From: Bog-793 sp963803025
Lineage (GTDB): Bacteria; Actinomycetota; Acidimicrobiia; Acidimicrobiales; Bog-793
Assembly (NCBI GenBank): GCA_963803025.1
Contig: CAWDKZ010000017.1
Location: 1-64,000 of the forward strand
Length of the DNA stretch: 64,000 nucleotides
Direction of reading: 5' to 3'
The first letter of the stretch is position 1, and every line of letters starts with the position of its first letter. Positions 42,315 to 51,855 of this stretch are shown one piece after another. The position numbers were made by a program, and so were the translations under genes. Below the pieces are notes generated by a model. That model searched no databases. It was not told the DNA's origin and saw only the letters and a program-made list of their open reading frames with translations.

Positions 42315-44180
42315 ATGATGGCGGTGCGGACGAAGGACGAACTGCGTAACGTGGCGATCGTCGCCCACGTCGATCACGGTAAGACGACGCTCGTCGACGC
42401 GATGCTCCGCCAGGCCGGTACCTTCGATGCCCACGCGCCCGTCGTCGACCGGGTCCTCGACTCCCTCGACCTCGAGCGCGAGAAGGGCATCACGATCCTC
42501 GCCAAGCAGGCCTCCTTCCGGTTCGGGACTCGGCGGCTGAACGTCGTCGACACCCCCGGCCACGCCGACTTCGGCGGCGAGGTCGAGCGGGCCCTCGCGA
42601 TGGTCGACGGCGCGATGCTGCTCGTCGACGCGTCGGACGGTCCCGGGCCCCAGACGCGATTCGTGCTGCGCAAGGCCTTCGAGTCCGGGCTGTCGGTCGT
42701 CCCGATCGTGAACAAGGTCGACCGCCCCGACGCCCGGATCGCCGAGGTCGTCGACGAGACGATCGAACTGTTCTTGGAACTCGAAGCGCCCGATCAGCAG
42801 TACGACATCCCGTTCCTGTTCGGCAGCGCCCGCGACGGCTGGCTCACCGCCGTTCAGCCGACGGGACCGGTCACGGTCCGGCCGGCTGGCGGCGACCTTG
42901 CGGTCCTCGTCGGGACGCTCTTCACCCACCTCCCGGCACCCTCGTTCACCGAGGGCGCGTCCCTCCAGGCCCTCGTCACCAGCCTCGACGCCTCGCCGTA
43001 CCTCGGCCGTCTGGCGATCTGCCGCGTGGTCGAGGGCACGATCCACGACAACGAGACCGTCTCCTGGTGCCGGCGCGACGGGACGATCGAGCGGATCCGC
43101 GTCACCGAGCTCCTCGTCCCGTCCGGACTCGATCGGGTCCCGGCGGAGTCCGCGGGACCCGGAGAGCTCGTCGCCGTCGCGGGCATCGACGAGATCACGG
43201 TCGGCGAGACGCTCGCCGACGCCGCAGATCCGGTCCCGCTGCCGCTCCTCGTCGTCGACGAGCCCAGCCTGACGATGACGGTCGGGGTCAACTCCTCGCC
43301 GCTCGCCGGCCGGGACGGGACGAAGCTGACAGCACGATTGCTGCGGTCGCGTCTCGAGGCCGAGGTACTCGGCAACGTCGCGATCCGTCTCGTCTCGACC
43401 GGCCGCTCGGACACCTTCGAGGTACAGGGCCGCGGCGAGCTCGCCCTCGCGGTCCTCGTCGAGACGATGCGCCGGGAGGGTTTCGAGCTGACCGTCGGCA
43501 AGCCCGAGGTGCTCACCCGGATGGTCGACGACGTCCTGTGCGAACCGGTCGAGCGCCTCTCCCTCGAGGTGCCCGAGGAGCACCTCGGCACCGTCACGCA
43601 GCTCATCGCCCGGCGCAAGGCGCGCGTCGACCGCATCGTGCACCACGGGACCGGTTGGGTCCGCCTCGGGGGGCTCGTCCCTTCGCGCGGACTGATCGGC
43701 ATCCGCGGCGAGATGCTGACCCAGACGCGTGGCACGGCCCAGCTCCACCACTCCTTCGAGCGCTACGAACCCTGGCAGGGCGAGATCCACCTGCGGGCGA
43801 GCGGCAGCCTCGTCGCCGACCGCAAAGGAACGGCGACCGCCTTCGCCATCACGAACCTGTCCGAACGCGGGTCGATGTTCGTCGGCCCGGGCGAAGCGGT
43901 CTACGAGGGCATGATCGTCGGCGAAAGTTCCCGCGGCGACGACATGGATGTGAACGTGACCAGGGAGAAGAAGCTCACGAACATGCGCTCGTCGACCTCG
44001 GACGATTTCGTCAAGCTCCCGCCGATCCGTCGGCTCACGCTCGAACAGGCGCTCGAACACGCAGACGAGACCGAATGCGTCGAGGTCACGCCGACGGCCG
44101 TCCGGTTGCGGAAGTCCGTCCTGTCACGGCACGACCGGGCGCGCGATCGTGGCCGAGAGCGCCGGGTCGCGAACGTCTAG
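42315..44180 (+). CDS. typA: Translational GTPase TypA/BipA
   Basis: BipA is a ribosome-bound GTPase of the EF-G group involved in stress response and 50S assembly. The G domain has AHVDHGKT (residues about 17-24), the switch motif REKGITI, DTPGHADFGG and NKVD. A domain II, an EF-G-like domain V and the BipA-specific C-terminal domain with RGLIGIRGE and the late NVTREKKLTNMRSS follow. At about 621 residues it is complete. ATG 42315 or 42318 (AGGA upstream) is preferred; an in-frame ATG at 42288 would add nine residues. Confidence 0.95.
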   Translation: MMAVRTKDELRNVAIVAHVDHGKTTLVDAMLRQAGTFDAHAPVVDRVLDSLDLEREKGITILAKQASFRFGTRRLNVVDTPGHADFGGEVERALAMVDGAMLLVDASDGPGPQTRFVLRKAFESGLSVVPIVNKVDRPDARIAEVVDETIELFLELEAPDQQYDIPFLFGSARDGWLTAVQPTGPVTVRPAGGDLAVLVGTLFTHLPAPSFTEGASLQALVTSLDASPYLGRLAICRVVEGTIHDNETVSWCRRDGTIERIRVTELLVPSGLDRVPAESAGPGELVAVAGIDEITVGETLADAADPVPLPLLVVDEPSLTMTVGVNSSPLAGRDGTKLTARLLRSRLEAEVLGNVAIRLVSTGRSDTFEVQGRGELALAVLVETMRREGFELTVGKPEVLTRMVDDVLCEPVERLSLEVPEEHLGTVTQLIARRKARVDRIVHHGTGWVRLGGLVPSRGLIGIRGEMLTQTRGTAQLHHSFERYEPWQGEIHLRASGSLVADRKGTATAFAITNLSERGSMFVGPGEAVYEGMIVGESSRGDDMDVNVTREKKLTNMRSSTSDDFVKLPPIRRLTLEQALEHADETECVEVTPTAVRLRKSVLSRHDRARDRGRERRVANV

Positions 44181-44209
44181 GCGCGCCACCGACTGCGGAG
44201 CGGCGGCGC

Positions 44210-44695
44210 TCACGAGAGCGGCGGCAGGAACCTGGTGAACCGCAGGGGCGGCTTCCTCAGGACGAAGGTGACGAGCACGCGGATGTCGCGGACGCGCACG
44301 ACCACGACCGCGAGCGGATCGGCGTGCCGGTTCGGCGGCCAGCCGAGCGCCACACCGTCCGTCGAGTAGCTCCCGCGGTAGGCCACGGCGCACACCGCGC
44401 TCCGTTCGCGCCGCAGCTCGGCCGGGATGGCGAATCTGCCGTGAGGACCCGTCTTCATGGCGCGCAAAGCCGCCGTGAGATCCTTCGAGCTCAGGTACCG
44501 GACGCCGGCGAAACGTCCCTCGTCGTTGACGGCCGCGCGGGCGACGGCCAGGACACGGAAGCACGGGCTCTCCTGGGGGCCGAGGGCGTTGCGAGCCGAC
44601 GTGCACGCCGCGAACCCGAGCGAAGCGGCCACGAGGGCGAGCGACGCCGCCGTGAGACGTGCCGCCCGCGCCGACCGATGGTGCATCGTCGTCAC
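44210..44695 (-). CDS. Putative lipoprotein downstream of the LPG-synthase-like gene
   Basis: The product of 161 residues has a lipoprotein signal with lipobox FAAC (cysteine near residue 31), then a small domain I do not recognise, with two cysteines and a Pro-rich C-terminus. The GTG start at 44695 overlaps the stop of the upstream gene (GTGA), so the two are translated together; an ATG three codons later would also work. It is the last gene of the minus-strand envelope cluster and converges with typA. Function unknown. Confidence 0.65.
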   Translation of the reverse strand: MTTMHHRSARAARLTAASLALVAASLGFAACTSARNALGPQESPCFRVLAVARAAVNDEGRFAGVRYLSSKDLTAALRAMKTGPHGRFAIPAELRRERSAVCAVAYRGSYSTDGVALGWPPNRHADPLAVVVVRVRDIRVLVTFVLRKPPLRFTRFLPPLS

Positions 44696-45960
44696 ACTCC
44701 CACCTCTCCAGGCGCGGCCGGGAGGTCTCCCACCGTCGCGCGCGCTCGTGCATCTGACAACCGGTCCGTCTCGACGACCGCGCGCCCGCCCGGCTCGAGT
44801 GCGGAACTCCCGCGGCGCCGGTGCGCCAGGCCGAGCCCGGCCCAGGTCAACCAGCCGACCGGAAGGAATCCCCAGAAGCTGATGATCCGGTAGACGAGGA
44901 CAGCGGCGACCGTCGACAGTTCCGCACCACCGAAGGCGACGAGGGCGATGGTGATGCTGCCCTCGACGACCCCGAGCCCGCCGGGCGTGATCGGCAGGTT
45001 GGCCGCGAGCTGGCCGGCGCCGTAGGCGAGCAGCAGGCCGCGCCACGGCACCGCACCGCCGACCGCAGCGAAGCCACAGACGAGGCAGCCGCAGTCGAAC
45101 ACCCAGTTGCCGAGCGCCCCGGCCAGACTGACCACGAGATCCCGCCAGGTGAGGCGGAAACCCTCGAGCCGCGCGACCCAAGCCGCGACGACGACGCCTC
45201 CGGAGCGCCTCGGCCGACCAACGAGCCGTCGCGACACCTCGAAGGCGCGCGCGACGAGGCGCGCCAACCAGCGGCGTTGGAAGACGACGGCGTCGGCGAC
45301 GACGGAGATGACGAACACGACGAGGACGACGCCGACGAGGTCGTACGCCGTGCCTTCGCTCGCCGCGAGGGCAACGCCGATGGTCGCGACCAGGCCGAGC
45401 GCCGCCGCGGCGCAGACGAACGTCGCGAGGAGCGTCCACACGGCGAGCGTTTCGTCCGCACCCCGGCGTCGATAGACGCGGTAGACGTAAATGCTCGCGA
45501 ATGCCGGACCACCGGGGAGGGAGTTCGCGATCGCCGCGGACGCCGCGCTCAGCGCGGTCATGGAACCGACGCCAGCGCGCACCCCCCCCGCCTGCAGAAG
45601 GCGCCGCTGCAACACGCCGAACGAGACGTACGACGCGACCTCGCAGGCGACGGCGAGGGCGAGCCACGCCGTGTCGAGGTGGGTGAGCTCAGCCGAGGCC
45701 CCGACGAGCTCGCCGCGCTGTCCGTTGAGAGCCCAGAGCGCGAGGGCGGCGAGCCCGAGGCCGGCGACGAGGCGCAGAGCGTGCCACCAGCGTGCACGGG
45801 AAATCTGACGCAGCCGGGCGCTCCACGACACGCCGCAGCGTACCGTGGCCCCTTCCCCGGGCCGTGGCACCACCTCGGCCGTCGCCACGCGTTCGGCGCT
45901 GGCCGGACGCTGCCCGGCGTGACCGGCACCGGTCGCCAGGCGCGACGAATCCGCCGGCAC
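44692..45960 (-). CDS. Lysylphosphatidylglycerol synthase-type transmembrane protein (UPF0104/AglD-like)
   Basis: The 422-residue protein has about eight membrane helices. The conserved LPITPGGLGVVEGSI motif in the second half defines the UPF0104 family, which includes the MprF flippase part and AglD. It likely moves a lipid or lipid-linked sugar across the membrane. The first 45 residues are low-complexity and the real start may be further in. It follows the SpoIID-like gene by 6 bases and is coupled to the lipoprotein gene after it. Confidence 0.85.
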   Translation of the reverse strand: MPADSSRLATGAGHAGQRPASAERVATAEVVPRPGEGATVRCGVSWSARLRQISRARWWHALRLVAGLGLAALALWALNGQRGELVGASAELTHLDTAWLALAVACEVASYVSFGVLQRRLLQAGGVRAGVGSMTALSAASAAIANSLPGGPAFASIYVYRVYRRRGADETLAVWTLLATFVCAAAALGLVATIGVALAASEGTAYDLVGVVLVVFVISVVADAVVFQRRWLARLVARAFEVSRRLVGRPRRSGGVVVAAWVARLEGFRLTWRDLVVSLAGALGNWVFDCGCLVCGFAAVGGAVPWRGLLLAYGAGQLAANLPITPGGLGVVEGSITIALVAFGGAELSTVAAVLVYRIISFWGFLPVGWLTWAGLGLAHRRRGSSALEPGGRAVVETDRLSDARARATVGDLPAAPGEVGV

Positions 45961-45966
45961 GGTCGT

Positions 45967-47604
45967 CTACGTCGCGGACGTGACGGCGAACCAGTCCGAG
46001 GGCAGCCCGAGGGCCGTGGCGAACTCCCATCCGGTGAGCGTCGTCGATGACTTCGTGCCCGTGACGACGATGCTCTCGACCCGCCCACCGAGCGATCCGC
46101 GCTGATTGCGCGCGAGGACCGTGACACCGACGAGTGGTCCGATCCCGGGGATCCGCCGGCTGACGAGCGGGGAAGGAAACGTCAGCTGCCAGGTGTGGTT
46201 TGGATTGCACTCGAGCGGGTTGCCCGCGACGACGCAGGCGTCGCCTGGATCCGGGACCGCGGGGAACGCGCTCAGCGCCGTCCAGCCCCCCGACGACGCG
46301 GAGTACGACGTCAGTGCGACGTCGCCGGTCGAGCGATCGACTCGGACGACGCCGAACGTGGCCACGACGGCCGCGTCGGTCATGGAGGATTCGAAGTTCT
46401 CGCCGACGTAGGCCTCGCAGACCGTGTCGCAGATGCTCGCGTACCCCTCCCAGCCACCCGCCTCCAGGTACGCCGCGGCGTACGAACGGGAGGCGACGGC
46501 CTGCGCCTCGAGCGCCTGAAATCCCCACGCGCGGCCCTGCGGCGCGCCTTGGACGGCTCCCGCGCTCCCCCACGCCGGCGACTCTTCGGCCGGGACGACG
46601 CCGTCGAGGTAGGACTGCAGCGGCAGCAGGTTGAGCGTCCGCTCGTGGCCCGACCAGTCGTAGGCCTCGACGTCTCCCCGCACGACCTCGTCGATGCCGT
46701 CGTGGCGGCAGAGCGTGAGGAGTGACACGGGCGGCGCGTCCGCGCTCGCGCTCGCCGGGCGGATCGTGGGATCGACAAGCCCGGTCGCGACCGGCACCGA
46801 TCTACCCGCCGAGGCGCGGGCCGTCGCGCACGACGTCGACTCGTACACGCTCCAGGTCCCGGCACGGGTCAGCCGCAGATCGACCGCCATTCCGGCTGGG
46901 ACCGCGAGTCCCTCGGCCGGGACCGTCGTCGTTGTCGTCGACGACGGCGCCGTGGTTGCGCTGGTCGTCGAAGTCGTCGACGTCGAAGTCGTGGATGATG
47001 GCAGCGCCAAGGACGTGGGCGACGACGCAGGCCGCGTCGTGGGCGGCGTCGCAGGCGCAGTCATGGCGGTCGTCGACGACGTCGTGGTCGGCAAAGACGT
47101 GGTCGTGGGCGTCGTCGACGACGTCGTCGTCGACGACGTGGTGACCGTCGGTGCCGTGGCCGACGTCGTGGTCGTCGGCGGAATCGACCCCGCGCCGGTG
47201 ACGGTGAACGCCGAAGGCGACGTGACGACGGGGTCGTAGCCGGCCATCCCATCCGGCTTGACGTTCTCCAAGATCACGACCGAGATCGTCGGGTTGGCGC
47301 CGAGACCCGAACCCTCGAGACTCGAGGCGACCGTCCCGCCGTAGAAGTGGCTGAGGATCTGGGCGTAGGTCTCGTGATAGCGGACCGCGTCGCCGAAGTC
47401 CCCCCACTGGCCCATGCCGAACCCCGGACCGTAGCCGTGACCGACGAGATCGATCGCCGCGATCGGCGTCGCGCTGGTCGCGTCGGCCGTGGCGGCCGCG
47501 AGCGGCACGGCGACGACCAGGGACGCCGCGACGGCGATCAGCGGCAGGGCCCGCCGGTCGTGACGAGGACCGGCAAGCGCGTTACGAACGATGCTGCTGT
47601 GCAT
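45967..47604 (-). CDS. SpoIID/LytB-domain protein with N-terminal GHG motif and Thr-rich insert
   Basis: SpoIID-type domains cut or modify peptidoglycan. A signal-like segment (residues about 20-42) is followed by VGHGYGPGFGMGQWG at 54-68 and YAQILSHFYGGT at 80-91. In Bacillus SpoIID this motif lies near the C-terminus. A Thr/Ser-rich linker (about 143-228) follows, then the SpoIID core (YLDGVVPAEESPAW from 332; EAQAVASRSYAA; YSASSGGWT). ATG 47604 is preferred over GTG 47649 because it gives a normal signal peptide. The protein is probably extracellular and belongs to the surface polysaccharide region. Confidence 0.8.
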   Translation of the reverse strand: MHSSIVRNALAGPRHDRRALPLIAVAASLVVAVPLAAATADATSATPIAAIDLVGHGYGPGFGMGQWGDFGDAVRYHETYAQILSHFYGGTVASSLEGSGLGANPTISVVILENVKPDGMAGYDPVVTSPSAFTVTGAGSIPPTTTTSATAPTVTTSSTTTSSTTPTTTSLPTTTSSTTAMTAPATPPTTRPASSPTSLALPSSTTSTSTTSTTSATTAPSSTTTTTVPAEGLAVPAGMAVDLRLTRAGTWSVYESTSCATARASAGRSVPVATGLVDPTIRPASASADAPPVSLLTLCRHDGIDEVVRGDVEAYDWSGHERTLNLLPLQSYLDGVVPAEESPAWGSAGAVQGAPQGRAWGFQALEAQAVASRSYAAAYLEAGGWEGYASICDTVCEAYVGENFESSMTDAAVVATFGVVRVDRSTGDVALTSYSASSGGWTALSAFPAVPDPGDACVVAGNPLECNPNHTWQLTFPSPLVSRRIPGIGPLVGVTVLARNQRGSLGGRVESIVVTGTKSSTTLTGWEFATALGLPSDWFAVTSAT

Positions 47605-47652
47605 CCTGATACTGATGTTAGGTGTGCCGCTGCTCGGCGCGGCGCACACCGC

Positions 47653-48765
47653 CTAGGGAACGGCGAGGGCTGACTCGATCGCGCGGCAAAACGCCGCCGA
47701 GGCGACCGGCGGTGCGTAGCGCGCGGCGCGCCGACGTCCGGCGGCGACGAGGCTGGCGCGCGCCGACGTGTCGGCGAGGAGCTCGCGCACGACCGACGCG
47801 ACGAAGGCCGGAGACTTGTCGGGCAGGAGCGCGCCCGCCTCGCCAACGGTCTCGGGCACCGCCGCGGCCGCGTAGGCGACGACGGGGACGCCCCGCGACA
47901 TCGCCTCGATGATCGGCGCGCAGAAGCCTTCGTGGTCCGAAAGGCATACGAACACGTCCGCGGTCTCGTAGTGCGCGACGAGCGCATCGACGGAAACCGA
48001 GCCCGGCAGGCTGATCGCATCTTCCACACCGAGCGCGACCGCGAATCGACGGAGCGCGTCGATGTACGTGCTCCCCATTTCACGCCCGACGAGATGGAGC
48101 CGGGCACTGGTGTCGTAGACACGCCGGTAGCAGGTGAACGCCTTCACGACGTCGTGCTGCGCCTTGTGGGGCGCGATTTGGCCGACGAACAGCCAATCCG
48201 CGCCGCCGCGCGATCGAGCCCTGCCGAGCCGTTCCCGCCAGACGGGATCGGGCGACTGTTCGAGGTTCCCACCCTCGACGAGGACGGGCACAACGGCCGT
48301 GCGCGCGAATCCGTTCGCGGTCAGTTCCGCCGCGTTGTACTCCGAGCGGGCGATCGCGTACGAAACGAGGGGTGCGAGCATCTGCAGTTGCCGGCGACCG
48401 AGACGGGATTCCTCACCGAGCGGCGGAAGCCAGCGCTCGACGAGCGCTGCCGGGGTGATGTTGTGGTAGTCGAGGATCTTCCGGCCCGGATGGCGCGCGA
48501 CGACGTCGGCCGTCACCCCCCCGATCGAGCATTGGTACAGGATCCACTGGCTCCCGTCGGCGTGGAACGGCAGCTCGTTCAGTGGATGGACCCGGCCGGC
48601 GCAGCCGGGCCCGATGATCGCCGCGTAGATCTCCGAAGCGAATCCCAACCCGCGCAGCAGTCGCTGCGCGACGAAGGTGTGGTTGCTCACGGCGTCGTGT
48701 TCGATGATCGACGGGATCACCTGATCGATCCGCGCCGGTCGGGCGTACGGCGTGTTCCCGGTCAC
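47653..48765 (-). CDS. Glycosyltransferase, GT4 family
   Basis: The 370-residue enzyme has a GT-B fold. The donor-binding C-terminal half contains WLFVGQIAPHKAQHDVVKAF, LPGSVSVDALVAHYETADVF, and the E-x7-E-like signature in HEGFCAPIIEAMSRGVPVVA. It probably adds a sugar to a lipid-linked glycan on the cytoplasmic face. GTG 48765 overlaps the stop of the small gene upstream (GTGA), placing it in the wzm/wzt operon. Acceptor and donor are unknown. Confidence 0.9.
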   Translation of the reverse strand: MTGNTPYARPARIDQVIPSIIEHDAVSNHTFVAQRLLRGLGFASEIYAAIIGPGCAGRVHPLNELPFHADGSQWILYQCSIGGVTADVVARHPGRKILDYHNITPAALVERWLPPLGEESRLGRRQLQMLAPLVSYAIARSEYNAAELTANGFARTAVVPVLVEGGNLEQSPDPVWRERLGRARSRGGADWLFVGQIAPHKAQHDVVKAFTCYRRVYDTSARLHLVGREMGSTYIDALRRFAVALGVEDAISLPGSVSVDALVAHYETADVFVCLSDHEGFCAPIIEAMSRGVPVVAYAAAAVPETVGEAGALLPDKSPAFVASVVRELLADTSARASLVAAGRRRAARYAPPVASAAFCRAIESALAVP

Positions 48766-49055
48766 CGGTCCCTCCGAGCCCCGAGGACGCGGCGCGGGCC
48801 CTCGACGGACGCGAGCACCCGCCGCAGGTACGGCCGCGCCGGTGCGGGCACGACGCGCCGCGCGATCCGCCGGAGCATGAGCGAGCGCTCCGCGAAGCGC
48901 GGCCTCCGCAACGCGCGGGTGGCCGACCGCTCGAAGACGCGATCGAGCTCGGCGGTGTTCTCCGCCGTCCAGCGCCCTGCGGCGGCGAGTCGCTCGACGT
49001 CGACGCGGGCACGGGCGATGATCAGCCCTGCAAGCGGCGCGGGTTCCTCGTTCAC
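48762..49055 (-). CDS. Small hypothetical protein in the polysaccharide operon
   Basis: The 97-residue product is rich in Arg and Ala and has helical character (PLAGLIIARARVDVERL). I do not recognise a family. It lies 33 bases after the Wzt-like ATPase gene and overlaps the GT4 gene by four bases, so co-translation supports its being a real gene. A cytosolic accessory role in glycan assembly is plausible but not shown. Confidence 0.55.
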   Translation of the reverse strand: MNEEPAPLAGLIIARARVDVERLAAAGRWTAENTAELDRVFERSATRALRRPRFAERSLMLRRIARRVVPAPARPYLRRVLASVEGPRRVLGARRDR

Positions 49056-49088
49056 GCGGTCGAATCCGTCAGGTTCGCGAGAGAGAGC

Positions 49089-50327
49089 TCACGCGTTCAC
49101 GTGGCGGGTGGCTCCCGGCACGACGACCTCGACGCGCATCGGAAGCGACACCACACCCGTGGCCTTGCTCGGATTCATCACTTCGAAGTCGCACGCCGGT
49201 TCCGCGAGGCCGATGACGACACCACCCGAGTCCCGCACGTCGACGTTCGCGATGAACCGGCCGTCGAGGAGCGGGACCGAGTCGAAGCAGAACGTCACGG
49301 ACCCCACTCCCGGCGCGAGCATCATCGCCTCGTCGGCACCGCTGCTTCTCGTCGCGAACAGCGTCTGATCCTTGTCGGAGAGGATCTCGATCGCGAACTG
49401 CGCCCCGTCGACCGCCGAGGTCACCAGGAACTCGACACGGATCGTCAGTCGCTCGCCCGTGACGAGGTACGGTCGCTCGCCGATCCCCGGGTACTCGACC
49501 GTGACCGAGGTGATCTCGACCTGGTGACGCGCCGGAACGTCAATGTCCCGTGCGACGTCCACCGGGGGGGTCGCCTCCGTCGCCGTGTCCGTGTCGAGGG
49601 CGAGCAGACCCTCCTTGAACACTCGGATCGCCTCACCCGGCGGCGCGAAGACGACGAGTCGCCCGGCATCGAACACGAGGATCTCGTCGCAGATGCTGCG
49701 CAACATATCCGACGAGTGCGACACGACGATGATGGTCCGTCCGTCTTCCTGGAACAGCTTTACCCGCTCGAGGCACTTCTGCTGGAAGCGCTCGTCACCG
49801 ACGGAGAGCACCTCATCGACGAGGAGGATGTCCGGATCCATGCTGACGGCGATCGAGAAGCCGAGCCGCACGATCATGCCGGACGAGTAGTACTTCACCT
49901 GGTTGTCGATGAAGTGCTCGATCTCGGCGAATTCGACGATCTCCTCGAATCGGCGGCCGATCTCCCTGCGCGACAGCCCGAGCAGCGACCCGTTCAAGAA
50001 GATGTTGTCGCGCCCGGACAGATCGGGCGCAAACCCGGCGCCGAGCTCGAGCATCGCCGCCACCTTTCCTCGCACGACGACCTGGCCGGAGGTCGGCTGG
50101 AGGATGCCGGCGATGCACTTGAGCAGGGTCGACTTGCCCGAACCGTTACGGCCGAGGATCCCGACCGTCGTACCCGGACGGATCTCCGCACTGACGTCGC
50201 GCAACGCCCAGAACTCCTCGTAGGGGATGTGCCCCACGTGCAACAGGCGTTCTTTCAGCGACGAGTACTTCTCGAGGTAGAGGCGAAAGCGCTTCGAGAC
50301 GTCCTGGATCTCAACGGCGGAGCTCAT
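49089..50327 (-). CDS. wzt: Polysaccharide ABC exporter ATP-binding protein (Wzt-like)
   Basis: This ATPase drives export of a lipid-linked polysaccharide with the Wzm-like partner upstream. The nucleotide-binding domain has Walker A (GRNGSGKS, about residue 58), the signature YSSGMIVRL and Walker B (ILLVDEV). A C-terminal extension (about residues 280-412) of beta-sandwich character follows, as in Wzt proteins that recognise the glycan end. ATG 50327 is preceded by GAGGG and lies 7 bases after the permease stop. Longer in-frame readings overlap the permease and are rejected. Confidence 0.92.
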   Translation of the reverse strand: MSSAVEIQDVSKRFRLYLEKYSSLKERLLHVGHIPYEEFWALRDVSAEIRPGTTVGILGRNGSGKSTLLKCIAGILQPTSGQVVVRGKVAAMLELGAGFAPDLSGRDNIFLNGSLLGLSRREIGRRFEEIVEFAEIEHFIDNQVKYYSSGMIVRLGFSIAVSMDPDILLVDEVLSVGDERFQQKCLERVKLFQEDGRTIIVVSHSSDMLRSICDEILVFDAGRLVVFAPPGEAIRVFKEGLLALDTDTATEATPPVDVARDIDVPARHQVEITSVTVEYPGIGERPYLVTGERLTIRVEFLVTSAVDGAQFAIEILSDKDQTLFATRSSGADEAMMLAPGVGSVTFCFDSVPLLDGRFIANVDVRDSGGVVIGLAEPACDFEVMNPSKATGVVSLPMRVEVVVPGATRHVNA

Positions 50328-50334
50328 CGGGCCC

Positions 50335-51327
50335 TCAGAGCTCCTCGGCGAAGTTCCCGCTGATTCGGCCGAAGACCAGCATCGCTCCGAACAAGAGCAG
50401 TATCGCCGCCCCGAGCTGTGCACCGAGGAGCTCCACGTACACGTGGTACGGGTAGGTCGCGAGCACGGCGTAGTGCGGGTTGCCCTGGATGTGCACGAAC
50501 ACCTTGCCGTACAGCGCCCGCTGGAAGCTGATCACGACCGTCGTGATCGGGTTGGCGAGGTAGAGGCGCGCGAGCCAGACGAGATGGTGCCTCGCGAACA
50601 TCCCGTAGACGAGGTCGTAGCTGTAGATGATCGGGACGCCCCAGAACCAGGCGTTCAAAACCACGAGGATGAGGTGTTCGATGTCACGGAAGAAGACGTT
50701 CACCGCCGACAGGAACACGGAGAGCGCCGCGGAGAAGACGATGAGGTCGACGAGCGCGAACAGCACGATCGGCAGGTAGCGCCAGGCCGGCGAGTACTGG
50801 AAGCCGACGAGGAACACGACGAGCACGAGCGACTGGAAGAAGAAGAACACGCATGCCGTGCCGACCTGCGAGAGGGCGAGAATCTCACGCGGGAAGGCGA
50901 CCTTCTTCACGATCCCCGAGTTCGCGACGATGACGCTCGCCGATCCGGTGGTCGCGGTCTGGAACAGGTTCCAGATGAGCAGCCCTGCGAACAAGTAGAG
51001 GGCGAAGTACGGAGTCGGGTTCTTCAAGAAGTACTTGAACACGATGTAGTAGACGAGGAGCACGAACGCGGGGTTGAGCATCGACCACAGAAACCCGAGA
51101 ACGCTGTTCTTGTACTTCACTTTCAGGTCCTTGCGGACGAGGAAGACGAACAGCTCACGGGCGCGCCAGATCTCTTCGACACGCGCGCGCAGGCTCACCC
51201 GTGAAGAGACGACCCGCGCGACCAGCTCTTGGCCGTCGTTCGCGCGACCGCCACGAGGCACGAAGGACTGCTGGCGCGTCGACAGCCCGGTAGCGGTAGC
51301 CACGCTGGCCTCGCTCACCGTCCCCAT
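50335..51327 (-). CDS. wzm: Polysaccharide ABC exporter permease (Wzm-like)
   Basis: The 330-residue protein belongs to the ABC-2 group: a cytoplasmic amphipathic N-terminus (residues to about 65) with REL-FVFLVRKDLKVKYK-like sequence, then six membrane helices, including SVLGFLWSMLNPAFVLLVYY. It forms the channel for the Wzt-like ATPase directly downstream. The start has GAGGTG upstream. It is the first gene of the minus-strand operon; a plus-strand glycan cluster begins 228 bases away, so this region is a divergent promoter. Confidence 0.92.
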   Translation of the reverse strand: MGTVSEASVATATGLSTRQQSFVPRGGRANDGQELVARVVSSRVSLRARVEEIWRARELFVFLVRKDLKVKYKNSVLGFLWSMLNPAFVLLVYYIVFKYFLKNPTPYFALYLFAGLLIWNLFQTATTGSASVIVANSGIVKKVAFPREILALSQVGTACVFFFFQSLVLVVFLVGFQYSPAWRYLPIVLFALVDLIVFSAALSVFLSAVNVFFRDIEHLILVVLNAWFWGVPIIYSYDLVYGMFARHHLVWLARLYLANPITTVVISFQRALYGKVFVHIQGNPHYAVLATYPYHVYVELLGAQLGAAILLLFGAMLVFGRISGNFAEEL

Positions 51328-51555
51328 GGCGATTCACACCTCTCATGTCTTCGACGATCACAGGTCGCAGCCGCCGAGGTGCGCACCCTTGTCACCCCAT
51401 GTTCGCCCATCAAGGCGACGGTGTCGGACTGAAGTTCCGGGGCGCCGCCGAACTCCGGACCAGTTCAAACGCATCCTAGTGGTCGGACTTTCGAGTAGGG
51501 AACGCACCGTGGCGTCTACCATCGAGATCCGGACGATCGGGATCGAGGGTTCACC

Positions 51556-51855
51556 GTGGAAGTACAGCGAGGCCGCGCGTTGTGGCGCAAGACACGAACT
51601 GCTGCGTCGCTCCCGGGCCGGGTCGCAGCAAACGAGGACAGGATCGACGCGCTCGAGCGCCACGTCTCGGTGAAGATCGACGAGATGCGGGCCGAGCTCG
51701 CCGAGATACGGTCCTTGCTTCGCACCCAGATCGACGGCGACGCCGAGGCGACCGAGCTCCTCGGACGGCTGCTGCAGGCCGCCGAGAAGCGCCTGTCCGA
51801 ACTCGAGCAGTCGGTCACCAAGACGGCCAACGGGGCCGACCGCGCTCCTCGATGA
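51556..51855 (+). CDS. Small coiled-coil protein coupled to a double glycosyltransferase
   Basis: The 99-residue product has a long heptad-rich helix (residues about 22-90; RIDALERHVSVKIDEM, AELAEIRSLLRTQI, EKRLSELEQSV), so it should form a coiled coil. No family is recognised. The GTG start has GAGGG at a good distance. Its stop overlaps the glycosyltransferase start (ATGA), so the two proteins are made together, and it may be a scaffold or regulator of that enzyme; this is inference. Confidence 0.65.
   Translation: MEVQRGRALWRKTRTAASLPGRVAANEDRIDALERHVSVKIDEMRAELAEIRSLLRTQIDGDAEATELLGRLLQAAEKRLSELEQSVTKTANGADRAPR

Noticed and set aside
42201..44060. Open frame of about 620 codons antisense to typA
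   Set aside because: It mirrors typA codon by codon, is rich in Asp/Arg/Gly and has no family resemblance; TypA is unmistakable on the other strand.
46925..47190. Short repeated GTCGTCGACGAC units, at first sight CRISPR-like or palindromic
   Set aside because: They encode the Thr/Ser-rich linker of the SpoIID-like protein in frame. There are no uniform spacers and no cas genes.
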